This document shows, in pieces, positions 1 to 8,724 of a stretch of DNA of 42,772 nt (its first letter is position 1; each line of letters starts with the position of its first letter). The translations under genes and the position numbers were made by a program. Under the pieces are notes generated by a model, which did not search any database, had not been told where the DNA came from, and saw nothing but the letters and a program-made list of their open reading frames with translations. The stretch comes from Anaerosoma sp034007245. GTDB lineage: Bacteria > Actinomycetota > Coriobacteriia > Anaerosomatales > Anaerosomataceae. The stretch covers positions 1-42,772 of the forward strand of contig JAVERH010000001.1 of assembly GCA_034007245.1 (NCBI GenBank), written 5' to 3'.

Positions 1-400
1 GTCCTGTGATCGTGTTACGGACGATCGCCCCGCCCACATCCGCGCAGTCCGAGCCGATCACGATCGCCGCCGGTGCGCCTTCTGAGACGGACACCCTCAC
101 GGCCTCGGCAAGCCTGTCGCCCAACGTACCTTCGCACTGCGCGCGCACTTCGATCCCGGAGCCTAGCCAACTCCTGCCGTCTGCGGCAGAGCCGTCGGCG
201 AGCCTGATCTCCAGATCGACCGCGCCCGAGAGCTCGATGGCGCGGGCACGCTTGACCACGTGTTCCGTGAGCTCACGATGCAGTGCGAGCGCTGCTTCAG
301 CGCCAAGCTCATCGGCTATCCGGCTCTTGACGCTCCCGAGGACCGGGCTGCGCGTCAACACGATCAGCCGGGGTCGCACTCTGTGTCCCGACCGGGTCAC
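1..400 (-). CDS. TIGR04282-type glycosyltransferase (DUF2064), 3' end cut by window edge
   Basis: The reading frame is open from 400 to the window start. The N-terminus reads RPRLIVLTRSPVLGSVKSRI, the nucleotide-sugar transferase-like opening of the TIGR04282/DUF2064 family (usual form: IVFxRxPxPGKVKTRL). Further on, GTLGDRLAEAV and IVIGSDCADV match the family's LGERLA and GSDCPDL motifs. The family is named for its frequent place beside the ArsS radical SAM enzyme in arsenosugar biosynthesis, and here it follows arsS directly on the same strand. The GTG at 400 overlaps the arsS read-through stop as GTGA; a second GTG at 379 would give a more family-like N-terminus and lies just after the SECIS-like hairpin. 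Neither start has a strong Shine-Dalgarno sequence. The substrate is not shown by the sequence. The catalytic C-terminal half lies outside the window. Confidence 0.8.
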   Translation of the reverse strand, partial: MTRSGHRVRPRLIVLTRSPVLGSVKSRIADELGAEAALALHRELTEHVVKRARAIELSGAVDLEIRLADGSAADGRSWLGSGIEVRAQCEGTLGDRLAEAVRVSVSEGAPAAIVIGSDCADVGGAIVRNTITG

Positions 401-404
401 AGAA
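379..404 (-). promoter_or_regulatory. SECIS-like hairpin directing selenocysteine at UGA 417-415
   Basis: In the mRNA the sequence after the in-frame UGA folds as UUCUGUG, A, CCC, loop GGUC, GGG, A, CACAGAG: a 7-bp lower stem (one G-U pair), a single A/A mismatch, three G-C pairs and a GGUC apical loop. Bacterial SECIS elements, such as that of E. coli fdhF, carry GGUC in the apical loop, where SelB reads the G and U, and a bulged base in the upper stem. The loop starts 21 bases after the UGA, within the usual range. The element overlaps the start region of the downstream glycosyltransferase. Confidence 0.7.
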
Positions 405-1422
405 GGCTACCGTGTCAACCCGAGCCTGTGCCCGCCGTGCACGCCCAGCAGTGCGGCGCGAATCGGAGGCGTCGTCGGGCAAGACGCGCTGCATCGAACT
501 CGGCTACGTGCGCAGGCGTTCCATCGGCTGTGCGTAGGCCGGCCGCGAGGTTGAAGTCGCAGTCGGAGAGCGTGCCGTCCCAGCCGATCTCGATCGCCGT
601 CCGACACGAAAGCCCCGCCACGGTCTCGGGGTTGAAGCGCTCGGCAAGCTCGCAGAGGTACGACTCATACTCGCCACGCCGCTCCAGAGTGGTGCGGAAG
701 CGGCCGATCGGCATGGTGGTGATGAGCACCAGCTTGTTGAAGTCGATGCCGAGATCGTCGGTTAGCGCGGCGCGATACCGGGCGGTGAGTTCGCTCTCCG
801 GGCAGTCCTCACCGTAGCCACTCGAGTCCACTGAGAGGTCGAGGCGTGGATGTTCGGAGTGGCCCCAACCGGCTTCGTTCAGGCGGCGAAGGACTGCGAG
901 TACTGTGTGTAGATGGTCTCCTCGCTGGCTGGCGTACCCCTCGAGGGCGAGTGTGGGTACCGAGGCGAGCAGGTCGACGCCTGTCCGGGCCAGATGGTCG
1001 ATGACGCCTTCGGCCTCCGGCTCCAGGAGCGCTGTCAGGTTGGTGCGCATCTGGACGTGCAGGTCTGCCGAGCGCAGCTTCGATACGAGTGTGGGCAGGC
1101 CCGGGTGGAGTTCCGGTGAGCCACCGGTGATATCCACCAGTGCGGGCCGTATCTCGCGGGCGATACGGGACACGGCAGCCAGAGTGGGCTCGTCCATCAT
1201 CTCCGTGCACGACGGCGAGCACGACTGGTGGCAGTGCGTGCACGCAGAGTTGCAGTATCGGCCGAGGTTCACCTGCAGGAGCTCGAGCCGCCGGGTGTAG
1301 AGCGCCTCGGGAAGTACGGCGGCTATGCGGCGTTCGAACGCGGCGGAAGACGTGTCCACAGCTACGCTCACCGGTCGGGACATGTGATGCTCAGCCGTGA
1401 CGCAGTCGCCATCGTGACCCAT
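397..1422 (-). CDS. arsS: ArsS-like radical SAM enzyme, probable selenoprotein (Sec at codon 336)
   Basis: This is a radical SAM enzyme of the arsenosugar biosynthesis (seleno)protein ArsS family. LQVNLGRYCNSACTHC (residues 49-64) holds the CxxxCxxC that binds the 4Fe-4S cluster, and GGSPEL at 100 is the SAM-binding motif. The Cys-rich C-terminal domain is seen in AIEIGWDGTLSDCDFN and HCWACTAGTGSG. The family normally ends CTAGxGSSCGG; here the frame meets UGA (417-415) exactly at that Cys position, then continues HGSLL to a stop at 399-397. A SECIS-like hairpin follows the UGA, so I annotate read-through to give 341 residues with Sec336. Without selenocysteine the product would end at residue 335. 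The ATG at 1422 has an AGGGGGG ribosome site. The downstream glycosyltransferase overlaps by GTGA. The reaction, probably attachment of a 5'-deoxyadenosyl-derived group in arsenosugar formation, is inferred from the family. Confidence 0.8.
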
Positions 1423-1551
1423 CGGACCCCCCTGCTCTGACAGTGCGTGCGTGAGTCCAGCGTACTATTCTTGTATGACTCGCTATCATCAGAGGCGGCG
1501 TCGGCCCGTGATGTCCGTCATGTATCGAATATTCCCTAAGGAGGGGCCGCT

Positions 1552-2400
1552 GTGCCACGCACCTACCGCTTCGTGATCGTGGATGTCTTCACCGACACTC
1601 CGTTTACCGGGAACCAGCTCGGCGTCTTCACCAATGCGGCCGGTCTGTCCGACGACGAGATGCTCATGCTTGCGCGCGAGCTGCACTTCTCCGAGACGAC
1701 CTTCGTGCTGCCTCCCGAAGGTGATGGCGATGTCCGCATGCGTATCTTCACGCCCGTGCGCGAGCTGCCCTTCGCGGGTCATCCCACGCTGGGTACGGCG
1801 TTCGTGCTCGCAGGACCGCTGCAAAAGGTCATCCTGAAGATCGAGACTGCGCGCGGCACGGTGCCGGTGGTACTCGACCGCGAGGGTGCCCGGATCGCCT
1901 TTGGCCGGATGGATCAGCCGATTCCCGCCATCGAGCCGTATGCGGACCCGGAACCGCTCTTCGCCGCACTCGGCGTCTCCGGATCACTGCTGCCGGTGGA
2001 ACGTTACGACAACGGTACGCCCCACCTCTACGTGATGCTCGAGACTGAAGCCGAGGTGGCGACGCTCACGCCCGATATCGCTGCGATCGGTGCGCTTGTC
2101 GGCCCCACCGGCGTCTGCTGCTTTGCCGTCGAGGGCACTCGCCTGAAGGCGCGGATGTTCGGTCCCGAGCTCGGTGTGGCGGAGGACCCGGCGACCGGGT
2201 CGGCCGCCGGTCCGCTCGCGGTACACTTGGTGCGACACGGGCTCATCGAGTGGGGCGAGGAGATCACGATCGCGCAGGGTGCCGAGGTGAACCGTCCGAG
2301 CACGCTTTATGCACGTGCCGAGGGGGATGCTGACGGGATCACGCGCGTAGAGGTCGGTGGCTCGGCACGCGTCGTGGCACGCGGGGAGTTCCTGGTCTAG
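1552..2400 (+). CDS. PhzF-family epimerase/isomerase
   Basis: This 282-residue protein has the two-lobed diaminopimelate-epimerase fold of the PhzF family throughout. The N-terminal lobe shows DVFTDTPFTGNQLGVF and HFSETTFV, with Glu48 matching the catalytic Glu45 of PhzF from phenazine synthesis, followed by ELPFAGHPTLGTA. The second lobe carries EDPATGSAAGPLA (211-223), the loop that binds the substrate carboxylate. The length is normal for the family. The GTG start is set by the strong AAGGAGGGG ribosome site 7 bases upstream. It stands alone, divergent from arsS, and no phenazine genes are nearby, so the substrate is unknown; most genomic PhzF homologues are uncharacterised isomerases. Confidence 0.85.
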   Translation: MPRTYRFVIVDVFTDTPFTGNQLGVFTNAAGLSDDEMLMLARELHFSETTFVLPPEGDGDVRMRIFTPVRELPFAGHPTLGTAFVLAGPLQKVILKIETARGTVPVVLDREGARIAFGRMDQPIPAIEPYADPEPLFAALGVSGSLLPVERYDNGTPHLYVMLETEAEVATLTPDIAAIGALVGPTGVCCFAVEGTRLKARMFGPELGVAEDPATGSAAGPLAVHLVRHGLIEWGEEITIAQGAEVNRPSTLYARAEGDADGITRVEVGGSARVVARGEFLV

Positions 2401-2474
2401 TCGCACGCGCTCTGTGTCAGTATCGCGCGCTATCATCGTACGCGTTCTGCCGCGCTCGATCGTTAGGATCCCTC

Positions 2475-3104
2475 ATGGATCTCGACACTGGTTTCCGTCC
2501 TTCGCGACACGGGTTCGGTTTCACCAACAGTTGGCGGGATCAGCTCTTCGGGGTGGTCCCGTCTCGTGGCCGATGCGGCGGTATGGTCTTTGCCGCATTG
2601 GACTCTTTCCTGGCCGGCCATCACCTACCGGCCGAGGGGTGCGGGACCGTTCTTCCCCCGCATTCCAGCCCGCTTGCGCGTGCCATCTGGAAGCGGCAGA
2701 TAGATAGTGTGGTGGTAGCGCGCGGCAAGAACCTCTGGTGCTTCGCTCGCTTCACGTATCTGCCTTCAACGAGTGTGCGCGGTATCAGTGTGGCGACCCG
2801 CCAGGGACTCCTGCCGCTCTTCGACATGATGCGCGGAGGGTTGCCTGTCCCACTGGGTCTCGTGAGCGGGATCGGTCTTACCCGGATGGCGCGTAACCAT
2901 CAAGTGCTCGCATATGGAGCGGATTTCATGGAAGACCGGGCACTCGTGTATATTTACGATCCTAACCATCCGCGCAGAGACGACGTGACGCTTGAGATCC
3001 CGATGAACCCTCGGATGGGGATCGTGGAGCATATCGGCACCCGCCTAAAGCAGTGGCGCGGGGCTTTCATCGAGCGCTATCAGCCAGCCCGCCCGATCGC
3101 CTGA
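2475..3104 (+). CDS. Hypothetical protein, possible papain-like cysteine hydrolase fold
   Basis: I do not recognise a named family for this 209-residue soluble protein. It has no signal peptide or membrane segment. The order of conserved-looking motifs suggests a papain-like (C39-like) fold: FTNSW near the N-terminus, GRCGGMVFAALD at about 32-43 (possible nucleophile Cys with the following helix), NHQVLAYG at about 144-151 (possible His), and YIYDPNHP at about 161-168 (possible Asp). Similar GLCGGM/NHQVLAYG/YDPN patterns occur in uncharacterised actinobacterial and cyanobacterial proteins. The ATG has AGGA eight bases upstream. Neighbours (PhzF, MATE) do not reveal a function. Enzyme activity is inference only. 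Confidence 0.65.
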   Translation: MDLDTGFRPSRHGFGFTNSWRDQLFGVVPSRGRCGGMVFAALDSFLAGHHLPAEGCGTVLPPHSSPLARAIWKRQIDSVVVARGKNLWCFARFTYLPSTSVRGISVATRQGLLPLFDMMRGGLPVPLGLVSGIGLTRMARNHQVLAYGADFMEDRALVYIYDPNHPRRDDVTLEIPMNPRMGIVEHIGTRLKQWRGAFIERYQPARPIA

Positions 3105-3175
3105 AAAGCCCCGGCGCGCATCGGTGGATGTGTTGCCGTGATGTACGAGTGTTCGACTGGAAGGCGTCACCACCT

Positions 3176-4567
3176 ATGCAGCAAGAGGCACGTCTGATCG
3201 AGGGCCCGGTCGCTCGCACGCTTATCCGGCTGAGTGCGCCCATGGTCATCGCTATGTTCGCGATGGTGGGCTTCAACATCGTCGATACGTTTTACGTGGG
3301 CCGGCTCGGCGTCGAACCTCTTGCGGCGATGGGCTTCACGCTCCCGCTGGTCTTGTCTGTGAACTCCATCAGCCTTGGTATCGGTGTGGGCACCACGGCA
3401 GTCGTTGCTCAGGCCATCGGGAGACGAGACAGTGCAGGCGTGCAACGCTTCGCACTGAGCTCGCTGCTGCTGGGTATCACGGTGTCGAGTACGATGGCGA
3501 TCGCCGGACTCCTTGGTGGTCGTGCGCTGTTCACGATGCTTGGTGCCGAGGGCGCAGTGCTCGAGCATGTTCTCCAGTACACATCGGTGTGGTTCTTCGG
3601 TCTGCCACTCGTCGTCGTCCCGCAGAACGGCAACAGCAGCATCCGGGCCGCGGGCGATACGAAGACGCCGGCCAAGATCATGCTCACCGCGCTCACCATC
3701 AATGCGATCCTCGACCCGCTGTTCATCTTCGGGTGGGGCCCTGTGTCGGCCTATGGGCTACGGGGCGCTGCGATGGCGACCGTGTTCTCACAGGCGTGTG
3801 CGATGACGCTCACGCTTCTCGTGCTGCATCGTCGCGGCATCCTTGTGCGCGTGAAGCTGACGGTCGCCGAGGTCCTGTCGGCATGGAAGCGGATCTTGAA
3901 GATCGGGCTGCCGGCTGCGGTCACGCAGTTGATCGCGCCGGTCTCCACGGCTGCGATCACGGCGCTCGTTGCGGGGTACGGTGTTGCCGCAGTAGCGGGC
4001 TTTGGCGTGGCGACGCGACTGGAGTCGTTTGCGGTGATGGTCATCAACGCTATCGGTGCAGCGCTTGTTCCGTTCGTGGGCCAGAACTGGGGCGCCGGTA
4101 AGAAGGCTCGCGTTAGTCGTGCAGTGAAGACGGCACTGGTGATGACGGCATCCTGGGGCGCCTTTGTGTGGCTTCTGTCACTGGTGGTCGGGCGTCAGGC
4201 GGCTGCTGTGTTCAACGAAGACCCTGACGTCGTCGGTGTGGTGATGTCTTACATGGCGATCGTCTTCCCGAGCTACGCGTTGCTCGGAGTGCTCGTCACC
4301 ACGCTGAACGCCTTCAATGCCCTTCATCGTGCGATGCGCTCGCTCGTGCTGTCAGTGCTGCGCATGCTCGTGCTCTATGTGCCGCTCGCATACGTGGGCT
4401 CGGCCCTCTTCGGCCTCGGGGGTGTCTGGTGGGCTGCGTTCACTTCCAACGCAGTGGCGGGTGTGGTCGCGGTGCTCTGGTTCCGACACCTCTTCCATCG
4501 CATGGAGACGGAGCCACCACCTGACGTCTGGGATACGGATAGTGAGTATGAAGCTGTGGGTATGTAG
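3176..4567 (+). CDS. MATE-family efflux transporter
   Basis: This 463-residue inner-membrane protein has about 12 hydrophobic segments in two similar halves, as in the MATE family of Na+- or H+-coupled drug and metabolite exporters. Family features are the opening IEGPVARTLIRLSAPMVIAM, FNIVDTFYVGRLG in the first helix pair, GDTKTPAKIM in the middle and FVGQNWGAGKKAR in the second half. I chose the ATG at 3176 because the protein then starts just before the family's usual opening and has GGAAGG about 11 bases upstream; longer upstream frames would overlap the preceding gene. Substrate and coupling ion cannot be read from the sequence. A short CCCTC-AA-GAGGG inverted repeat after the stop could be a weak terminator. 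Confidence 0.9.
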   Translation: MQQEARLIEGPVARTLIRLSAPMVIAMFAMVGFNIVDTFYVGRLGVEPLAAMGFTLPLVLSVNSISLGIGVGTTAVVAQAIGRRDSAGVQRFALSSLLLGITVSSTMAIAGLLGGRALFTMLGAEGAVLEHVLQYTSVWFFGLPLVVVPQNGNSSIRAAGDTKTPAKIMLTALTINAILDPLFIFGWGPVSAYGLRGAAMATVFSQACAMTLTLLVLHRRGILVRVKLTVAEVLSAWKRILKIGLPAAVTQLIAPVSTAAITALVAGYGVAAVAGFGVATRLESFAVMVINAIGAALVPFVGQNWGAGKKARVSRAVKTALVMTASWGAFVWLLSLVVGRQAAAVFNEDPDVVGVVMSYMAIVFPSYALLGVLVTTLNAFNALHRAMRSLVLSVLRMLVLYVPLAYVGSALFGLGGVWWAAFTSNAVAGVVAVLWFRHLFHRMETEPPPDVWDTDSEYEAVGM

Positions 4568-4640
4568 GCTCCCTCAAGAGGGGGGTCGAAGATTCAATAC
4601 GGATCTGACACAAGCGCCCAGAGTAATTCGATTTAGAGTA

Positions 4641-4680
4641 TAGTACGTACTGGTATATACGTTAAAAGGGAGTAGTACGT
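4641..4680 (+). promoter_or_regulatory. AT-rich promoter region of hisF with extended -10 and TAGTACGT repeats
   Basis: The 110 bases before hisF are clearly more AT-rich than their surroundings. TGGTATATA at 4651-4659 fits an extended -10 (TGn plus TATATA) and would start the transcript around 4666, leaving only a short leader with AAGGGAG. TAGTACGT occurs twice, at 4641-4648 and 4673-4680, the second covering the GTG start codon; the first copy extends to the palindrome GTACGTAC (4643-4650). No good -35 is visible. Confidence 0.4.
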
Positions 4681-5446
4681 GCAGCCGATCCACATCATCC
4701 CGTGTCTGGACATGAAGGACGGCCGTGTCGTCAAAGGTGTGAACTTCGTTGACCTGCGCGACGCGGGCGACCCGGTCGAGAACGCGGCGTTCTATCGCGA
4801 GGCCGGTGCCGATGAAGTCGCGATGCTCGATATCGCAGCTACCACCGAAGGGCGCACGACGCGTATCCAGTGGGCGCGTGACGTGGCGGATGCGCTCGGT
4901 GGCGTGCCGCTCACCGTCGGCGGCGGCATCAACAAGCTTGCTGACATCGAGGCGCTCTTCGAGGCGGGCGTCGCGAAGGTCTCCATGAACAGTGCGGCGG
5001 TGGTGCGTCCTGGTCTGATCGTCGAGGCCGCCGAGCGCTGGGGTTCGGAGCGCATCGTGGTGGCCATCGACGGACGTCGCAATACGAGACTGCCCTCGGG
5101 CTTCGAGGTCGTGGTGAGTGGTGGTCTGAAGGGCACCGGCATCGACTGTGTGGAGTGGGCTATGCGCTGCGAGGAACTCGGTGCCGGCACACTGTTGCCC
5201 ACGAGCATGGACGGCGACGGCACGCTGTCCGGGTACGACATCCGACTCACCCGTGCTATCGCCGACCTGGTGTCGCTGCCGGTGATCGCATCGGGAGGTG
5301 CGGGGACGCTCGAGCACTTCTACGAGGGTGTGAGACAGGGCCACGCGGCTGCGCTGTTGGCGGCATCGGTGTTCCACTTCCGCACGTTCTCGGTCGGTCA
5401 GGTCAAGGACTATCTCGCCGACCGGGGTATCCCGGTCAGGCACTGA
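4679..5446 (+). CDS. hisF: Imidazole glycerol phosphate synthase cyclase subunit HisF
   Basis: HisF is the cyclase half of the HisF-HisH complex in histidine synthesis: it uses ammonia from HisH to turn PRFAR into imidazole glycerol phosphate and AICAR. The 255-residue (beta/alpha)8 barrel carries both catalytic aspartates, Asp11 (IIPCLDM) and Asp131 (VVAIDGRR), the phosphate loops VGGGI (about 80-84) and ASGGAG, and LLPTSMDGDG after strand 6. The GTG start has AAGGGAG six bases upstream. carB follows after 16 bases and is probably co-transcribed; hisH and the other his genes are not in the window. Confidence 0.97.
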   Translation: MQPIHIIPCLDMKDGRVVKGVNFVDLRDAGDPVENAAFYREAGADEVAMLDIAATTEGRTTRIQWARDVADALGGVPLTVGGGINKLADIEALFEAGVAKVSMNSAAVVRPGLIVEAAERWGSERIVVAIDGRRNTRLPSGFEVVVSGGLKGTGIDCVEWAMRCEELGAGTLLPTSMDGDGTLSGYDIRLTRAIADLVSLPVIASGGAGTLEHFYEGVRQGHAAALLAASVFHFRTFSVGQVKDYLADRGIPVRH

Positions 5447-5462
5447 TACGGAAGGACGCTGC

Positions 5463-8400
5463 ATGCCCAAGCGCACGGATATCGAGAAGATCATGATCAT
5501 CGGCTCGGGGCCGATCGTCATCGGCCAGGCGTGTGAGTTCGACTACTCGGGCACGCAGGCGTGTAAGGCGCTTCGTGCTCTCGGCTATAAGATCGTGCTG
5601 GTGAACTCCAACCCGGCTACGATCATGACCGATCCGGTCATGGCCGATGAGACGTATATCGAGCCGCTCAACATCGAGACGCTCGAGCGCATCATCGCAG
5701 CCTCGCGTCCCGATGCGTTGCTGCCGAACCTCGGCGGGCAGACTGCTCTCAATCTCTCACTCGAGCTCAATCGACTCGGCATCTTAGAGAAGTACGGCGT
5801 GCGCATCATCGGCGTGAGCCCGGAGGCGATCGAGCGTGGTGAGGATCGCCTCGAGTTCATGAAGACCATGGATCGTCTCGGTATCGAGACGGCGCGTGGC
5901 GTGACGGTCGAGACTTCCGAGGACGCCGAACGAGTGGCTGCCGACTTTGGCTATCCCGTCGTCATCCGCCCCGCATACACGATGGGTGGCACCGGCGGCG
6001 GCATCGTCTATAACGTCGAGGAGCTGCGCGTGATCGTGGCGCGCGGGCTGCAAGCTTCGATGGTGGGTCAGGTACTCGTCGAGGAGTGCATCCTCGGCTG
6101 GGAAGAGCTCGAGCTCGAGGTCGTCCGTGATGCCGATGGCAACATGATCACCGTCTGCTTCATCGAGAACGTCGACGCGCTCGGTGTGCATACCGGCGAT
6201 AGCTGCTGTACGGCGCCAATGCTCACGATCTCTACCGAGCTGCAGGTGCGGTTGCAGGAGCAGGCGCACCGCATCGTCGAGGCGATCGAGGTCATCGGTG
6301 GGACCAACGTGCAGTTCGCGCACGATCCGGTGAGTGGCCGTGTCGTCGTGATCGAGATCAACCCGCGCACCTCGCGCTCGAGTGCACTCGCATCCAAGGC
6401 GACCGGTCTGCCGATCGCGCTCGTCTCGAGCCAGCTGGCAAGTGGCCTTACGATGTCGGAGATCCCGTACTGGCGCGATGGCACCCTGGAGAAGTACACG
6501 CCGAGTGGCGACTACGTGGTCGTGAAGTTCGCGCGTTGGGCCTTTGAGAAGTTCCCGGGTGCCGAGGACAAGCTCGGCACGCAGATGCGCGCGGTGGGCG
6601 AGGTCATGTCTATCGGCGCGAACTACAAGGAGTCGCTCCAGAAGGCGATTCGCTCGCTCGAGAACGGGCGCATGGGGCTCGGCTTCGCCAGGGACTTCAA
6701 CGCGCGTACTCTCGAGGAGCTCATGGTTCTGTTGGCCGAGGCGACGAGTGAGCGGCAGTGGATCATGTACGAGGCGCTGCGCAAGGGTGCCAGCGTCGAT
6801 GAACTCTTCCGCAAGACGTACATCAAGCACTGGTTCATCGAGCAGATGGCCGAGCTGGTGGCGCTCGAGGAGGATATCCTCGCGTATGCGGATGAGGGGG
6901 GTGTGGTTGGCGCGGGCGCGAAAGCGGGCGAACCGCTCCCGGATAAGCTCCTCATACGCGCCAAGCGTGACGGCTTCGCCGACGCGTACCTCAGCAAGCT
7001 CCTCGGCACTGCCGAGCACAAGATCCGCGAGCGACGCATCGCGCTCGGCGTGGTTCACGCCTACGAGCCCGTGCGGGTCTCGGGTGTTGAGGATGCGTCG
7101 TACTACTACTCCACCTATAACGGTACCGACGCCGTGTCGGTAAGTGACCGCAAGAAGATCATGGTCCTCGGCGGCGGCCCCAACCGCATCGGCCAGGGAA
7201 TCGAGTTCGACTACTGTTGCGTGCACGCAGCCTTCGCGCTCCGCGAACTCGACTATGAGACGATCATGGTGAACTGCAATCCCGAGACCGTTTCGACCGA
7301 TTACGACACCTCGGACAAGCTCTACTTCGAGCCGCTTACCGTGGAAGACGTGCTCGGCATCTACGAGAAGGAGCGCCCCGACGGTGTGATCTGCCAGTTT
7401 GGCGGGCAGACGCCGCTGAACATCGCCGGCGCCCTCGAGAAGGCCGGCGTGCCGATCGTGGGCACTTCACCCGAGACGATCGACCTCGCCGAGGACCGCG
7501 ATCGCTTTCGAGAGATCATGGAGAAGCTCCATATCCCGATGCCCGAGTCCGAAATGGTCTCGACGTTGGACGAGGCTCTCGAGGCTGCAGCGAGCATCGG
7601 CTATCCGCTGATGGTACGGCCGAGCTACGTGCTCGGCGGACGCGGCATGGAGGTCGTGCACGATGAGGAGATGCTGCGCCGCTACGTGGCGGCGGCGCAT
7701 GACGTCACGCCCGAGCGTCCGCTGCTGATCGATCGCTTCTTAGAAAACGCCATCGAGTGCGAGGCCGACGCTATCGCCGACGGTACAGATGCGTTCGTGC
7801 CCGCAGTGATGCAGCACATCGAGTACGCAGGGGTCCACTCAGGCGACTCGGCGTGCGTGATCCCGCCGGTCATCATCTCCGAGGTCGACCTTGCCACCAT
7901 CGACGACTACACGCGCCGCATCGCTATCGAGCTCGGTGTCGTAGGACTTATGAACATGCAGTATGCGATCTCCGATGGTGTGGTCTACGTGCTTGAGGCC
8001 AATCCGCGGGCGTCGCGCACAGTGCCGCTCGTGTCCAAGGTGACCGACATCCAGATGGCTCGTCTGGCCACGCGCGTGATGATGGGCGAGAAGCTCGCCG
8101 ATCTGAAGCTCGAGCGTAAGCCGATCCCGCACTTCGGTGTGAAGGAGTCCGTCTTTCCGTTCAACATGTTCCCCGAGGTGGACCCGCTGCTCGGCCCGGA
8201 GATGCGTTCTACCGGTGAGGTGCTGGGCCTGGCCGATAGCTACGGACTCGCGTTCTATAAGTCCCAGGAGGCCGCCGGCACACGTCTGCCCGACGAGGGC
8301 ACGGTCCTCATCACGGTGGCCGAGCGCGATCGCGAGCGTATCGTGATAGCCGCACGTGAGTTCGTGGACCTCGGCTTCCGTATCATGTCGACGAGTGGCA

Positions 8401-8699
8401 CGGCGGCGTTCTTGGCGGAGCACGGCATCGCGGCGACGCCCGTGCTGAAACTGCACGAGGGTCGGCCGAACATCCAGGATGCGATCACCAACGGCGAGAT
8501 CCAACTCGTGGTGAACACGCCAGCCGGTAAGTCGAGTGAGTTCGATGACAGCTACATCCGTAAGGCGGCGATCAGACATCGCGTGCCGTACATCACCACC
8601 ACGTCGGCCGCGCTTGCAGCGGCGCAAGGGGTTCGTGCACATCGCGAGTCGGCGGGTCAGGTGCGGTCGCTACAGAGCTACCATGCGAGTATCGGATAA
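5463..8699 (+). CDS. carB: Carbamoyl-phosphate synthase large subunit CarB
   Basis: CarB makes carbamoyl phosphate from bicarbonate, ammonia (from glutamine via CarA) and two ATP, feeding pyrimidine and arginine synthesis. The 1,078-residue length is normal. The two homologous synthetase halves are visible: each opens with an IMxxGxGPxxIGQxxEFDY motif (residues about 10-26 and 561-577) followed by an ATP-grasp domain (first half VIRPAYTMGGTGGG, second half MVRPSYVLGGRGMEV). A methylglyoxal-synthase-like regulatory domain forms the last 140 residues (FRIMSTSGTAAFLAEHG, VVNTP), the usual site of UMP/ornithine or PRPP control. GGAAGGA precedes the ATG. carA is not adjacent. The gene is convergent with the GyrI-like gene 25 bases further on. 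Confidence 0.97.
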   Translation: MPKRTDIEKIMIIGSGPIVIGQACEFDYSGTQACKALRALGYKIVLVNSNPATIMTDPVMADETYIEPLNIETLERIIAASRPDALLPNLGGQTALNLSLELNRLGILEKYGVRIIGVSPEAIERGEDRLEFMKTMDRLGIETARGVTVETSEDAERVAADFGYPVVIRPAYTMGGTGGGIVYNVEELRVIVARGLQASMVGQVLVEECILGWEELELEVVRDADGNMITVCFIENVDALGVHTGDSCCTAPMLTISTELQVRLQEQAHRIVEAIEVIGGTNVQFAHDPVSGRVVVIEINPRTSRSSALASKATGLPIALVSSQLASGLTMSEIPYWRDGTLEKYTPSGDYVVVKFARWAFEKFPGAEDKLGTQMRAVGEVMSIGANYKESLQKAIRSLENGRMGLGFARDFNARTLEELMVLLAEATSERQWIMYEALRKGASVDELFRKTYIKHWFIEQMAELVALEEDILAYADEGGVVGAGAKAGEPLPDKLLIRAKRDGFADAYLSKLLGTAEHKIRERRIALGVVHAYEPVRVSGVEDASYYYSTYNGTDAVSVSDRKKIMVLGGGPNRIGQGIEFDYCCVHAAFALRELDYETIMVNCNPETVSTDYDTSDKLYFEPLTVEDVLGIYEKERPDGVICQFGGQTPLNIAGALEKAGVPIVGTSPETIDLAEDRDRFREIMEKLHIPMPESEMVSTLDEALEAAASIGYPLMVRPSYVLGGRGMEVVHDEEMLRRYVAAAHDVTPERPLLIDRFLENAIECEADAIADGTDAFVPAVMQHIEYAGVHSGDSACVIPPVIISEVDLATIDDYTRRIAIELGVVGLMNMQYAISDGVVYVLEANPRASRTVPLVSKVTDIQMARLATRVMMGEKLADLKLERKPIPHFGVKESVFPFNMFPEVDPLLGPEMRSTGEVLGLADSYGLAFYKSQEAAGTRLPDEGTVLITVAERDRERIVIAAREFVDLGFRIMSTSGTAAFLAEHGIAATPVLKLHEGRPNIQDAITNGEIQLVVNTPAGKSSEFDDSYIRKAAIRHRVPYITTTSAALAAAQGVRAHRESAGQVRSLQSYHASIG

Positions 8700-8724
8700 A
8701 GGTCGCAGGGCTGCCGGGGGCGTC

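Noticed and set aside
3053..3175. Extended N-terminus of the MATE transporter
   Set aside because: It overlaps the preceding gene and adds 41 residues not seen in the family.
5784..7226. A 480-codon frame opposite carB
   Set aside because: Typical high-GC antisense shadow of a conserved gene; composition is Arg/His/Leu-rich with no domain.
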